Position numbers and translations under genes: made by a program | Notes under the pieces: model-generated | What the model was told of the DNA's origin: nothing | Database searches by the model: none | What the model saw: only the letters and a program-made list of their open reading frames with translations | Source: T3Sed10-213 sp012519365 | GTDB taxonomy: Bacteria; Planctomycetota; Phycisphaerae; Sedimentisphaerales; Anaerohalosphaeraceae | Reading direction: 5' to 3' | DNA: 40,018 nucleotides | NCBI GenBank assembly: GCA_033809355.1 | Contig: JAPXLV010000022.1 | Coordinates: 1 to 40,018, forward strand | Part shown: piece after piece, positions 15,575-23,961 of the stretch | How positions within the stretch are numbered: position 1 is the first letter of the stretch | How the letters are laid out: each line of letters starts with the position of its first letter

Positions 15575-18500
15575 TTACAGTTCACGGATTTGGAGGTTTC
15601 GAAAGGCCACTTCGCTGCCGTGTCCGAGCAGGACAATGTGGCCTTTTGGGCTGTTCAGGCCGGGGTGTTCGCGGCCGTCAATTGTGCCGTTCCGGATGGC
15701 GTCGGTCAGATCGGTATCTACGATGACGCTGTCGTTGAGGATGACGGTGATGCGGGGACCGCGAGCGATGATTTCGATGGCGTTCCATTGGCCGACAGGG
15801 TTGAGGTGGCCGCGTTTGGCCGGGGCGACGCCATAGACCGAGCCGCAGTATTGATAGGGCTTGAGGTTGGCGTACTGCTCTGCGCTGTCATCAAGGAGTT
15901 GGATTTCCATGCCGTGATAAGCGGGGTCGCCCTGGCGGGGTGCGCGAATGCCGATGCCGTTATTGGCGCCGGGGGAAAGGCGAAAGTCGCATTTGAAATG
16001 AAAGTCGCCGTATTGTTTTTCAGTGTAGAGGTTGCCGCCGCCGTGCCAGAAGAGGGTGTTGTCCTGAACGCGATAGCCGGCGGTGTCGCCGATCCAGCCG
16101 GTCAGATCCCGGCCGTTGAACAGGGCCGTCCAGCCGGTTTCGTGGGGCGGGATACGGCGGACGAAGATGTTGTTGAACCAGACGGGGTCGCCGTGGCATT
16201 GCAGTTCAATCGGGCCGGCGGCAAAGATCGGGCGGGAGCGATCCCAGTAGTTTTCGAGGATGACATTGTCCACGACCAGAGTGTCGTTGAGGTAGACGGT
16301 GACGAAGTGGTCGATCATGCGGATGTAAAAGGTGTTCCATTGGCCGACGGGGTTGTCGGCGCAGAGGAGGGGTTTTGATGGATTTTTTTGATTGTTGTAC
16401 AGTCCGCCGGAGCCTTCGGGCCAGTCGGCGGGGTCCCAGATTTGTACTTGGGGTGAGCCGCGGAGGTAGATGCCGCTGTCGCCGTGGGGAGCGATTTTCC
16501 AATCGACATACAATTCGAAATCTTTGTAGTCTTCGAGGGTTGATAGGCTAAAGCCCTGGCCGTCGAAGAAGAGGACGCCGTCACGGATGTGCCAGTGCTT
16601 TCGCATCAGGGTGTCGGCCTGGGCTTGCAATTCGGCGCGCTGGGCGTCGGTCAGGTGTGCCCGGCGAAGGGGGTTGTCATAGGGCGGCAGAAGGACACCT
16701 TGCCAGCCGGTAAGGTCTTTGCTGTTGAACAGGGCGGTAAAGCCGTCGGGGGGTGTTTTGGTGACCGGTTCAGCCGTCGGGGGCAGGGTGGCCAGGTAAT
16801 CGCGGACCTGCTGTTGGAGTGTTTCATCCGGCAGGGCATTGAGGGCGTCGGTCAGTACCGTGGCGACATAGACGCCGGTCAGTCCCGGATGGGTGTCATC
16901 GGGCAGGGCGATGCGTGCGACGGCGACGGCGGCAGCCGAGCGGAGCGAGGAGTCCTCCTCGGCCAGACAGCCGGCGGCGGCGGTCAGTGATCTGAGGGTT
17001 TTGATTTGGCTGAGAAAGGAGAGGATGCGTTGTTTTTCTTCGCTGCGGGAGACGGCCTGTAAGGCTTGTTTGGCCCGTTGGACTTTTTGGCGGTCGGGCA
17101 GGGGGTTGTTCTGCATCAGACGCAGTGCGCTGCGCAGGGCGATGACTTGGCAGCGGAGTTCTTCGGTTTGGACGATTTGCATTAAATCATCAAGGGCCGA
17201 GAGGTCGGGCCAGTCGGCCAGGGCGCCAATGGCGGCGTCTTTAAGGTCGGGGTTATCGCTTTTGAGGAGGGGCTGAATGGTTTTTAGGGCGTCCGTGCCG
17301 CCGATTTGGCCGAGGGTGCGGACGAGGAGGATTGTCTCGGTCTGATCGGCCTGGGACAGACGCTGGAGAATGGCGGCGGCGCGGTGTTCGGCGTCGGGGT
17401 TTTGGTTGGCCGCGGCGACGACTGCGCGTTGAAGTCCGGCCTGCTCGGCAGGGTCCTGGGTTTTGAGCATCAGCGACAGAAGGGTCGGCAGATCGTCAGG
17501 CGCAGCACAAACAGCCAATGCCCGAATGGCGGCACGTCGGACGGCCGGGTCGGCATCGGCGGCTTGTCGGAGCAGATAAGGGCCAAAAGCAGCGGCGCGG
17601 CGGTTGGCCAGGCCTTGGATGACTGCGATTCGGCTGGTGGCCGGCATTGCCTCGAGAGATTGGGCGGCGGCCTGGAGGGCTTGTTGGCCGGGCAACCGCA
17701 TCAGGACATCTACTCCCTCGGCAATCTGCTGGGGGCGGTCGGCTGTACAGAGCATCGCGAGGATGGCCTGGATGGCCTGGTCTTGATTGAGCTCAATGGC
17801 GGCGGTCATCGCAGCGGCGGCAACACGGTCGTCCTTGTCCTGAATTCGCTCCAATACCGTCGGCAGGGCGGTGCGGTCGCCGCGGCGGCCGAGCATGGTT
17901 ACGATGCGCTCGGCCAGAGGCGGCTCGGCGGTATTCAGCAAGGCAAGCCAGCGTGCGGTGGCGTCTGTTCCCTCAATACGATAGGCTATATTCACGGCGG
18001 CGGCTTGCAGTTGTTCATTGGGGCTGTCCGCGGCGGCGACCAGATCGTCCATAGCCGCCGGGCCGGCGGCGGTGAGGAGAACATCGAGGGCGCCGGCCTT
18101 GATGGCGGCGGGGATAGTGCCGGTGGTGTCGGCCAACAGCTTGCGGCACAGGGTCGCCGCGGTGTGGGCTTGTCCTTTTTGCGTCAGGCGCTGGGCCAAT
18201 AGCAGGTAGTTCGCTCCGGCCTGTGCCTGGGGGTAGCCGGCGGTGCCGGTGATTTGTTCAAAAAGGGTCGGGCCGATCGGCTCGCAGCCGAGGTTGGCCA
18301 GGGCCCACAGGGCGCTTTGCCGGATGGCAGGGTCGGGGTGTTGGGCGTGCCGGGCGATGAGGTCGGTGGCCTTTTCAGCGCGGAGGGTGCCGAGGGCGAT
18401 GATGACAGCGGCTTTGTCGGCGGCATGGGAGTGGGCAAGGGCGCTGGTCAGGGCATCCGCGGCAGGGGAGGGGATAGATTCCTCGGCTTCGCCTCGGAAT

Positions 18501-19039
18501 GACGGTTGGGCTTGGCGTTGGGATGACGGTTGGGCTTGGCCTTGGAATGTCGACGGAATGGGGCTGGCGAGGGTGGTCAAGGCTCTGGCGGCTGGGCCGC
18601 ACAGGTATTCGTCGTTCAAAAAAGGCGACAAGACCTTAACGCTGCGGTCGTCGCCGGCCCATTGGAGCAGTTCGATCAAAAAGGTCTGGGTTTGCTTATT
18701 GGAGCTACTGTTCAGGGCGTCGGCAATAGCCTGAATAAACAAGGTGCGCTGGGGCGTGCGGTCGTTGCAGGCGACATAGACCGCCAGGCTTTGCAGCAGG
18801 GTACGTTGCCGTGCGTCGTTTTCGGTCTGGTCGAGCATGCGACACAACGACAGGATTGCGTCGGGGCCTTGCTGAAGGATGGCCGCACAGTGGGCGTGTT
18901 CCTGCTGGAATGTCTGGGGCGGCTGGGCAGCAAGGATGTGTTCAAGGGGTTGTGTAGTCGGTGTGTCGTCGGCGATTGCCAAACCGTTGAGGCCTGCGAT
19001 CAGGCTAAGCAGTATCGCGAGTATGGGCAGTTTTGTCAT
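15575..19039 (-). CDS. Secreted HEAT-repeat protein with two 3-keto-glycoside hydrolase (DUF1080) domains
   Basis: 1154 residues from the ATG at 19039, which has GGAGA 6 bases upstream. An in-frame ATG four codons earlier overlaps the previous stop as TAATG. Order: signal peptide (LPILAILLSLIAGLNGLAIA), about 700 residues of HEAT-like helical repeats (many AVRRAAIRALA-type units), then two DUF1080 domains at about 766-965 and 969-1154. Each begins with a matching block, FTALFNSKDLTGW and WTALFNGRDLTGW, and has VGQWN and a YLNDTLVVD/ILNDSVIVD strand. The family is linked to cleavage of 3-keto-glycosides. Near residues 160-190 a Gln/Ser/Pro-rich insert (QPSFRGEAEESIP) comes from a palindromic DNA repeat. 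Confidence 0.85.
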   Translation of the reverse strand: MTKLPILAILLSLIAGLNGLAIADDTPTTQPLEHILAAQPPQTFQQEHAHCAAILQQGPDAILSLCRMLDQTENDARQRTLLQSLAVYVACNDRTPQRTLFIQAIADALNSSSNKQTQTFLIELLQWAGDDRSVKVLSPFLNDEYLCGPAARALTTLASPIPSTFQGQAQPSSQRQAQPSFRGEAEESIPSPAADALTSALAHSHAADKAAVIIALGTLRAEKATDLIARHAQHPDPAIRQSALWALANLGCEPIGPTLFEQITGTAGYPQAQAGANYLLLAQRLTQKGQAHTAATLCRKLLADTTGTIPAAIKAGALDVLLTAAGPAAMDDLVAAADSPNEQLQAAAVNIAYRIEGTDATARWLALLNTAEPPLAERIVTMLGRRGDRTALPTVLERIQDKDDRVAAAAMTAAIELNQDQAIQAILAMLCTADRPQQIAEGVDVLMRLPGQQALQAAAQSLEAMPATSRIAVIQGLANRRAAAFGPYLLRQAADADPAVRRAAIRALAVCAAPDDLPTLLSLMLKTQDPAEQAGLQRAVVAAANQNPDAEHRAAAILQRLSQADQTETILLVRTLGQIGGTDALKTIQPLLKSDNPDLKDAAIGALADWPDLSALDDLMQIVQTEELRCQVIALRSALRLMQNNPLPDRQKVQRAKQALQAVSRSEEKQRILSFLSQIKTLRSLTAAAGCLAEEDSSLRSAAAVAVARIALPDDTHPGLTGVYVATVLTDALNALPDETLQQQVRDYLATLPPTAEPVTKTPPDGFTALFNSKDLTGWQGVLLPPYDNPLRRAHLTDAQRAELQAQADTLMRKHWHIRDGVLFFDGQGFSLSTLEDYKDFELYVDWKIAPHGDSGIYLRGSPQVQIWDPADWPEGSGGLYNNQKNPSKPLLCADNPVGQWNTFYIRMIDHFVTVYLNDTLVVDNVILENYWDRSRPIFAAGPIELQCHGDPVWFNNIFVRRIPPHETGWTALFNGRDLTGWIGDTAGYRVQDNTLFWHGGGNLYTEKQYGDFHFKCDFRLSPGANNGIGIRAPRQGDPAYHGMEIQLLDDSAEQYANLKPYQYCGSVYGVAPAKRGHLNPVGQWNAIEIIARGPRITVILNDSVIVDTDLTDAIRNGTIDGREHPGLNSPKGHIVLLGHGSEVAFRNLQIREL
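18478..18556. repeat. Palindromic repeat inserted in frame inside the HEAT gene
   Basis: ATTCCTCGGCTTCGCCTCGG followed by AATGAC (18478-18503) folds as CC-TC-GGC / GCC-TC-GG, the same shape as the repeats at 14379-14533. It is followed by two tandem 24-base units (18496-18519 and 18520-18543, each with ATGACGGTTGGGCTTGGC) and a partial third. The reading frame stays open through it. Confidence 0.8.
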
Positions 19040-19050
19040 TGTGTTCTCCA

Positions 19051-20319
19051 TTACAGTCTCCAGGGGCTTCGCATGGGCTGATAGATCAGGCGATTGGCCT
19101 GGGGGTCGTTGATAAATTCCTGCTTGTCGGGGTCAAACCTTAACGGGCGCTGAAGGCGCAGGGCGATCTTGCCGAGGTTGACGAGGGTGCAGCTGCGATG
19201 GCCGTTTTGTTCGTTCAGGGCGAAGGGTTTTCGCTGACGGACGGCTTGGGCAAAATCGGTCAACTGGGGCTCGGGGTCGGGCAATTGTGCCAGTTTGGCC
19301 TCGAGATTGGGGATGTCTGAACGAAAACCGCGATAGAGTTTGCCTTCGGGGCCTTCGAGGTAAGGGGCATTGATGTCCTTATTTTCGCCGTCGAGGATGA
19401 TTTCGCAGCCGTCGTCGTATTTCATCCAGATACGTCGCCAGGTGCCGACAGCGTCGGGGTGCTGAGGCGGGGCGTCGGCTTCGATATAGACAGGGCTGGT
19501 GTGGTCTTTGTCGAGAAGGTACTGCACCGGATCGAGATAGTGCTGTCCCATATCGCCCAGGCCGCCGCCGTCATAGTCCCAATAGCCTCGGAACGTGCCG
19601 TGGACCCGATGGGGGTGGTAGGGCTTAAAGGGGGCCGGGCCGAGCCAGAAGTCGTAATCCAGTTCGTCGGGGACGGGCATTTCGGGGAGGTTGGTCTTGC
19701 CGGACCATACAAATTTCCAGTCAAACCCGGTCGCGGCGTTGACGGTGACCTTCAGGGGCCAGCCGAGCATGCCGCTTTGAACCAGTTTTTTGATGGGTTT
19801 AACGGTCGGGCCGAAGCCGTAAAAGTTGCTTTGGAAGCGAAACCAGGTGTTCAGGCGAAAGATTCGTCCGTGGCGTCGCACGGCGTTGACAACCTGAATC
19901 CCCTCACCGATGGTGCGGGTCATGGGTTTTTCGCACCAGATGTCCTTGCCGGCCTGTGCGGCGGCGATAGCCATCAGGGCGTGCCAGTGGGGCGGGGTGA
20001 CGATGTGGACGATGTCGATGTCTTCGCGGCTGAGCACCTCGCGAAAATCGCGGCAGCCTTTAACGTCGGGGCCGCATTTGGCCAGGGTGTTTGTCAAGTG
20101 GTTGCGATCGACGTCGCAAATGGCCAGCAGCTTGGCGCCGGGATAGGTCAGGTGTCCCTGTCCCATGCCGCCGACGCCGATGACGGCTTTGGTCAACTGC
20201 TCGCTGGGCGGGGTGCGGCCGCTGCCGCCGAGGACATGGCGCGGGACAATGGTAAAGGCTGCGGCGATACTGCCGGCGGTTCGCAAAAAGGCGCGTCGTG
20301 AGGTATATCCAGTGTTCAT
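19051..20319 (-). CDS. Exported Gfo/Idh/MocA-family oxidoreductase
   Basis: 422 residues. The N-terminus SRRAFLRTAGSIAAAF is a canonical twin-arginine signal, so the folded, cofactor-loaded enzyme is exported. The Rossmann motif is unusual-looking but present (AVIGVGGMGQGH, about 45-56). CEKPMTRT at about 134-141 carries the family EKP lysine. GGGLGDMGQHYLDPVQY matches the catalytic His region. It likely oxidises or reduces a sugar at C3 with NAD(P) or bound cofactor. The stop overlaps the start region of the HEAT/DUF1080 gene (TAATG), so the two are translationally coupled. Confidence 0.9.
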   Translation of the reverse strand: MNTGYTSRRAFLRTAGSIAAAFTIVPRHVLGGSGRTPPSEQLTKAVIGVGGMGQGHLTYPGAKLLAICDVDRNHLTNTLAKCGPDVKGCRDFREVLSREDIDIVHIVTPPHWHALMAIAAAQAGKDIWCEKPMTRTIGEGIQVVNAVRRHGRIFRLNTWFRFQSNFYGFGPTVKPIKKLVQSGMLGWPLKVTVNAATGFDWKFVWSGKTNLPEMPVPDELDYDFWLGPAPFKPYHPHRVHGTFRGYWDYDGGGLGDMGQHYLDPVQYLLDKDHTSPVYIEADAPPQHPDAVGTWRRIWMKYDDGCEIILDGENKDINAPYLEGPEGKLYRGFRSDIPNLEAKLAQLPDPEPQLTDFAQAVRQRKPFALNEQNGHRSCTLVNLGKIALRLQRPLRFDPDKQEFINDPQANRLIYQPMRSPWRL

Positions 20320-20347
20320 TGAAAAATCCCTTTCGAACGGGCAAGGG

Positions 20348-21502
20348 TTAGAACTTCATGAGAATCAGTGCCAAGACGATCAATGCAGCGCAGATCGGCA
20401 GCAGCAGTCGCAGGCTTTTTTGGATGGACATGCCGCGGGCCAGATTGCCGATGGTTTTGGGGACGATAACCGCGCCGAGCAGGCCGACGGCAAAGATGAT
20501 GCCGAAGACGGTGCCGAAGTTGTCTTTATAGCGATTGCTGGCAATGGCGGCGATGGTGGGGAAAATGGCCGAGAAGGCCAGCCCGCCGCAGGCGACCAGC
20601 AGGGCGGACCACATCGCGCCGCTGCGGGTCATGGCAAAGACGACGCCGGCGGCGATCAGGGCCAGGATCAGCACGGATAGGGCGCTGTGCTGTTCAATCG
20701 CGGCGACCTGGCTGGCCAGCAGTCGGCCAACCATCATGGCGATTGCGAAAATGGACAGCATATGCTGGCTGGTGGCGTCGACGGCAGTTTCGGGCAGGGT
20801 GGGGAAGTCTTTGGAAATAACCTGCTTGGTGTAGGGGGCAATCCAGTTGGTAAAAGACGACTCGAGGCTGATGTAGCAAAACAGGGCCAGTGCGGTCAAG
20901 ATGACAGTCGGTTGGGTAAGCAGTGCCAATGCATCGGAAGGGTGGAAATCGATGGGGACCTTGGGAAAATCACGGCCGAGAAAGGCAAAGACCACCGGAA
21001 TGACCGCGATGACAGCCAGTACGGAAACGGCGTTTTCGAAGCGGGTCTTTTGGAAGAGAAAACTGACGACAAAAGGCGTTAAAAACAATCCCAGTCCGAA
21101 GGCGACGTTGCCAAGATTTAAGGCGGCGGCGGGATTTTGTCCATCAAAAAGGACTTTGGGCATGAGGGTGTTGCCGACATTGCTTAAACACATGGCGCCG
21201 ACGCCGAGGCATAAACTGGCCAGAAAGACAGTGCGGTAGGACTTGCTTTGGGCGATTACGGCCATGGCGGCTGCGGTGATTAGAAAGCCGATGATGGCAA
21301 AGGGTTTGTGTCCCCAGGTGTCGATGCCCAGGCCGATGGGGATTGAAGAGATGACCGCGGCGATCATCAGCGCCGAGACCAGTGAGCCGAATCGGCCGGT
21401 GTCGATGTTCAGTCGGGGCATGAGTTTGATGCCGATGGCTCCAAGAAATGAAAAACACATGCCAACGCCGAAGGCTCCCATAAACGCGGTTAATTGGACC
21501 AT
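20348..21502 (-). CDS. MFS transporter, sugar type
   Basis: 384 residues with about 12 predicted membrane helices and no long loops. The first helix pair is followed by GLGIDTWGHKPF, the MFS signature between helices 2 and 3. The internal repeat is visible (GRLLASQ in the second half). It resembles FucP-like or other sugar:H+ symporters, but the substrate is unknown. The ribosome site is GGAGAC. It lies 28 bases upstream of the exported oxidoreductase gene and 55 bases after the isomerase gene, so all are probably one transcript delivering cleaved sugar to the cytoplasm. Confidence 0.88.
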   Translation of the reverse strand: MVQLTAFMGAFGVGMCFSFLGAIGIKLMPRLNIDTGRFGSLVSALMIAAVISSIPIGLGIDTWGHKPFAIIGFLITAAAMAVIAQSKSYRTVFLASLCLGVGAMCLSNVGNTLMPKVLFDGQNPAAALNLGNVAFGLGLFLTPFVVSFLFQKTRFENAVSVLAVIAVIPVVFAFLGRDFPKVPIDFHPSDALALLTQPTVILTALALFCYISLESSFTNWIAPYTKQVISKDFPTLPETAVDATSQHMLSIFAIAMMVGRLLASQVAAIEQHSALSVLILALIAAGVVFAMTRSGAMWSALLVACGGLAFSAIFPTIAAIASNRYKDNFGTVFGIIFAVGLLGAVIVPKTIGNLARGMSIQKSLRLLLPICAALIVLALILMKF

Positions 21503-21557
21503 TGTCGTGTCTCCGTTTTGAGTTGTTTAATGCTGGTTTTGAGTCGTTTTTTTATTC

Positions 21558-22379
21558 TTAGGCCGTAAAGGCTTTGAGCCGTTCGACGGCGGTTTTAATG
21601 TCACCGAAGCGGTCGTTTCCGGCTTCTCGTTCGATTGCCAGAACACCTGAGTAGTTGATCTCGTGCAGGGTCTTGAGAAAGTTGTCGGCATCGACCTGGC
21701 CGGTTGCCCAGACGACTTCCTGTCCCCACGTTCCGGGTTGGTCGGCACGTATCGCATCCTTGATGTGGATGTGCCTGACCCAGGGGGCCAAGGTGCGGAC
21801 ACCTTCGATGGGGTTGCCCTTATTATACAGGATCATATTGGCCGGGTCAAGGTTTACGCCGAGGGCCGGGTGGTTTAAGGTTTGCAAAAAGGTCTTCAGT
21901 TCGTCGGCGCGTTCCTGGCCGGTTTCCATGAGCACCATGACATTGCGTTCGGCCGCGACATCGGCCAGGAGGCGTACCCGCTGGATGAGTTTGCCGGCGC
22001 AGGCGGGATCGGACAGGTCCAAAAAGCCAAAATGCGAGGACAGATACGGCACGCCGAGGGCCGCGGTGGCCTCGATGGCCGTGAGGAAGCGCTGGCGGTT
22101 GATGTCCCAATACTCATCGGGAACGATGCCGCCGGTTTTTTTGATGGTCTCCAGCGTGGAGTAATCTTCCTGGGCAAAGCCGATCATCGTGGCGCTGATG
22201 GTCCAGTTGATACGGCGTACCTGTTCGAGATAGGTCCGGCCGTCAGGCCGGCAGGCCGGGCCGATGTCCAGATGGACGTGGTCTATTCCAAGTTGCCGCA
22301 TCGCGTCGATGAGGTCGGGCAGCTCTCGCTGAAGCGACCAACTGCAAACGCCGATGGGCCATGTTCCGCAGTGTGCCAT
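21558..22379 (-). CDS. Cytoplasmic sugar isomerase/epimerase-like TIM-barrel protein
   Basis: 273 residues of the same AP-endonuclease-2/IolE-like fold as the gene at 14591, but without a signal peptide, so cytoplasmic. Motifs: WPIGVCSWSL at the start, LSSHFGFLD, VLMETGQERADEL, GVNLDPANMILY, VRHIHIKDA and LAIERE, which supply the family's metal-binding Glu, Asp and His. AGGAGAC precedes the ATG. It is the first gene of the isomerase-MFS-oxidoreductase-DUF1080 series. Confidence 0.87.
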   Translation of the reverse strand: MAHCGTWPIGVCSWSLQRELPDLIDAMRQLGIDHVHLDIGPACRPDGRTYLEQVRRINWTISATMIGFAQEDYSTLETIKKTGGIVPDEYWDINRQRFLTAIEATAALGVPYLSSHFGFLDLSDPACAGKLIQRVRLLADVAAERNVMVLMETGQERADELKTFLQTLNHPALGVNLDPANMILYNKGNPIEGVRTLAPWVRHIHIKDAIRADQPGTWGQEVVWATGQVDADNFLKTLHEINYSGVLAIEREAGNDRFGDIKTAVERLKAFTA

Positions 22380-22503
22380 AACAGTCTCCTATGGATGGGT
22401 GAAACATTTCCAGGTGATACAAAAAGCACTAAATTCTAAGCGACGTTCATACCTTACACTCCCCAAGATAAAAAACAAAATGCAAAAAGACAGAATCAAA
22501 TTT

Positions 22504-22683
22504 AAAAAAGAGCGATTCGAGCGGCCCCGCCCGTGAGCATTGGTACAGCGCGTCTGTCTTTCGCCCCCCGGGAGATTAGCGGCCGCTTGGGGTTTTCCCC
22601 CGCAAGATTTCGCCCACGGCTGCTTAACTTTCGTCCTTGTCGGACTTGCTGGCCATGTCGCCGCCTCGTTAAAGGCAGAGGCC
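22504..22683 (-). ncRNA. Candidate structured RNA in the gap between two sugar genes
   Basis: A GC-rich island in AT-rich flanks, read on the minus strand. Ends pair as GGCCUCUGCC (22683-22674) with GGGCGGGGCC (22532-22523), followed after 13 bases by six U. Internal hairpins include GUCC-GACAA-GGAC and a CUUG-C-GGGG / CCCC-AAG stem. Several GAAA segments could be tetraloops or A-minor contacts. No ORF fits. I could not match it to a known riboswitch, SRP, 6S or tmRNA. It may be a free RNA or the leader of the gene starting at 22379. The remaining bases of the 22380-22729 gap hold nothing else that I can support. Confidence 0.5.
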
Positions 22684-22729
22684 AAGAACAATCTTTTAAT
22701 CCAAAAAACCGTCTCCATTGTTCTTGTTG

Positions 22730-23755
22730 TTATGGATTGTGCGGGGTCAGTTCCACGGGGCGGCCGGTTGTCGCCGAGAGCCGCTCGGCCTCGATCATCC
22801 GCACGGAATCGCGGGATTGAGCCGGCGTGATCACCGGGTCGGTCGTTTTGCCCTGGATCAGGGCGGCAAAATGTGCGATTTCGCGGGCATAGCCGTCGCC
22901 GTCGGCAAGCGGGGGGGTAACCGGCTGATCGTCGGCGGGGCAGAGGCGAAAAGTCGGACGGCAGGTGCAGTCGTACACGACAGTGGCTTTTTCGAGCAGG
23001 ATGTCAAAGCTCATTTGAAAGCCGAATGAGGGTGTCGGCAGCCAGCTGCCTTCGGCGCCGATGGCCCGCTTGTCGCGGTAGTCATAGAGCGTGTGGATGT
23101 GGGTGATGCTGTCGTTTTGGAGTGTGGCGTGGCTGCATACGGCTGTGGGCAGGCCAAAGAGGTATTGAATGAAATCTGCATCGTGAATGTGCAAATCGAG
23201 GGGCATGCCGCCGCTGCGTTGTTCATCGGTCAGCCAGTTGCCGCTGCTCCAGATCGGCGCGGCGGTCAGGCGGCGAAATGAGGCGGCCAGGACGCGTCCG
23301 TAGTGTCCGCTGTCGATCAGTTCTTTGGCCTTGACATATTCGGGCCAAAAGCGAATGCAGTGGCCGATCATCAAGTGTTTGCCGCTGCGCTGGGCGGCTT
23401 CTATCATACTGTCGCACTGGTCGATGGTCAGGGCCATCGGTTTTTCGCACAGGACATGGACGCCGGCCTGGAGGGCGCGAATGGAACAGTCGGCGTGCAA
23501 ATGCGTCGGCAGGGTGATCGATACGGCGTCCAGACGTTCTGCGGCCAGCATTTCGGATAAATCCGAATAGAGATTCACGCGGCTCAGGTCGATGGCGACG
23601 GGCAGTCCTTCGATGTTGCCGATGGGGTTGTTCAGGTTTTGCAGGACGTTGGGATTTTGTTCACAAATGGCGACGATGTCAACGCCTTCGCACCGGCTCC
23701 AGTTGGCAAAGTGCATCCGACCCATAAAACCAAAGCCTACAATGGCGATTTGCAT
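22730..23755 (-). CDS. Cytoplasmic Gfo/Idh/MocA-family oxidoreductase
   Basis: 341 residues. The N-terminal Rossmann motif is IAIVGFGFMGRMH (residues 3-15). VLCEKPMALT at about 101-110 has the EKP lysine. GMPLDLHIHDADFIQYLFG holds the catalytic Asp/His pair of this family. There is no signal peptide, unlike the paralogue at 19051, so the two act in different compartments. AGGAG precedes the ATG. It likely interconverts a keto-sugar and sugar alcohol or reduces imported keto-sugar. The exact substrate cannot be told. Confidence 0.9.
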   Translation of the reverse strand: MQIAIVGFGFMGRMHFANWSRCEGVDIVAICEQNPNVLQNLNNPIGNIEGLPVAIDLSRVNLYSDLSEMLAAERLDAVSITLPTHLHADCSIRALQAGVHVLCEKPMALTIDQCDSMIEAAQRSGKHLMIGHCIRFWPEYVKAKELIDSGHYGRVLAASFRRLTAAPIWSSGNWLTDEQRSGGMPLDLHIHDADFIQYLFGLPTAVCSHATLQNDSITHIHTLYDYRDKRAIGAEGSWLPTPSFGFQMSFDILLEKATVVYDCTCRPTFRLCPADDQPVTPPLADGDGYAREIAHFAALIQGKTTDPVITPAQSRDSVRMIEAERLSATTGRPVELTPHNP

Positions 23756-23930
23756 TCTCAGTACTCCTCTTGAAAGGGTGCTCTTTGTTCGTCTTTGGCG
23801 TCTGTTTGGCTTGTGTCTATCGTATCGAAATGGAGGTAAAAAAAAAGGATTATTGTTGATTTTCCGCTATTTTTGAGGTTTTTTCAAACAAAAATCGGAC
23901 TTTAGAGCGGGCCTACGGCACAGAGGGTGC

Positions 23931-23955
23931 TGGCACGGACAGGGCGCCCGTGCCA
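23931..23955 (-). terminator. Hairpin after the beta-helix gene, possible terminator
   Basis: TGGCACGG (23931-23938) pairs with CCGTGCCA (23948-23955), just after the stop at 23962 on the minus strand. No immediate T-run follows. A T-rich segment appears about 45 bases later. Confidence 0.4.
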
Positions 23956-23961
23956 AGGGGG

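Noticed and set aside
15530..19050. Several long + strand frames opposite the HEAT/DUF1080 gene
   Set aside because: They are antisense shadows created by high GC and lack start signals. The minus frame has a signal peptide and recognisable domains.
22504..22683. Identity as SRP RNA or 5S rRNA
   Set aside because: A GTTAAGC-like segment first suggested 5S and the GCAGCC segment SRP, but the required core motifs and spacing are absent.
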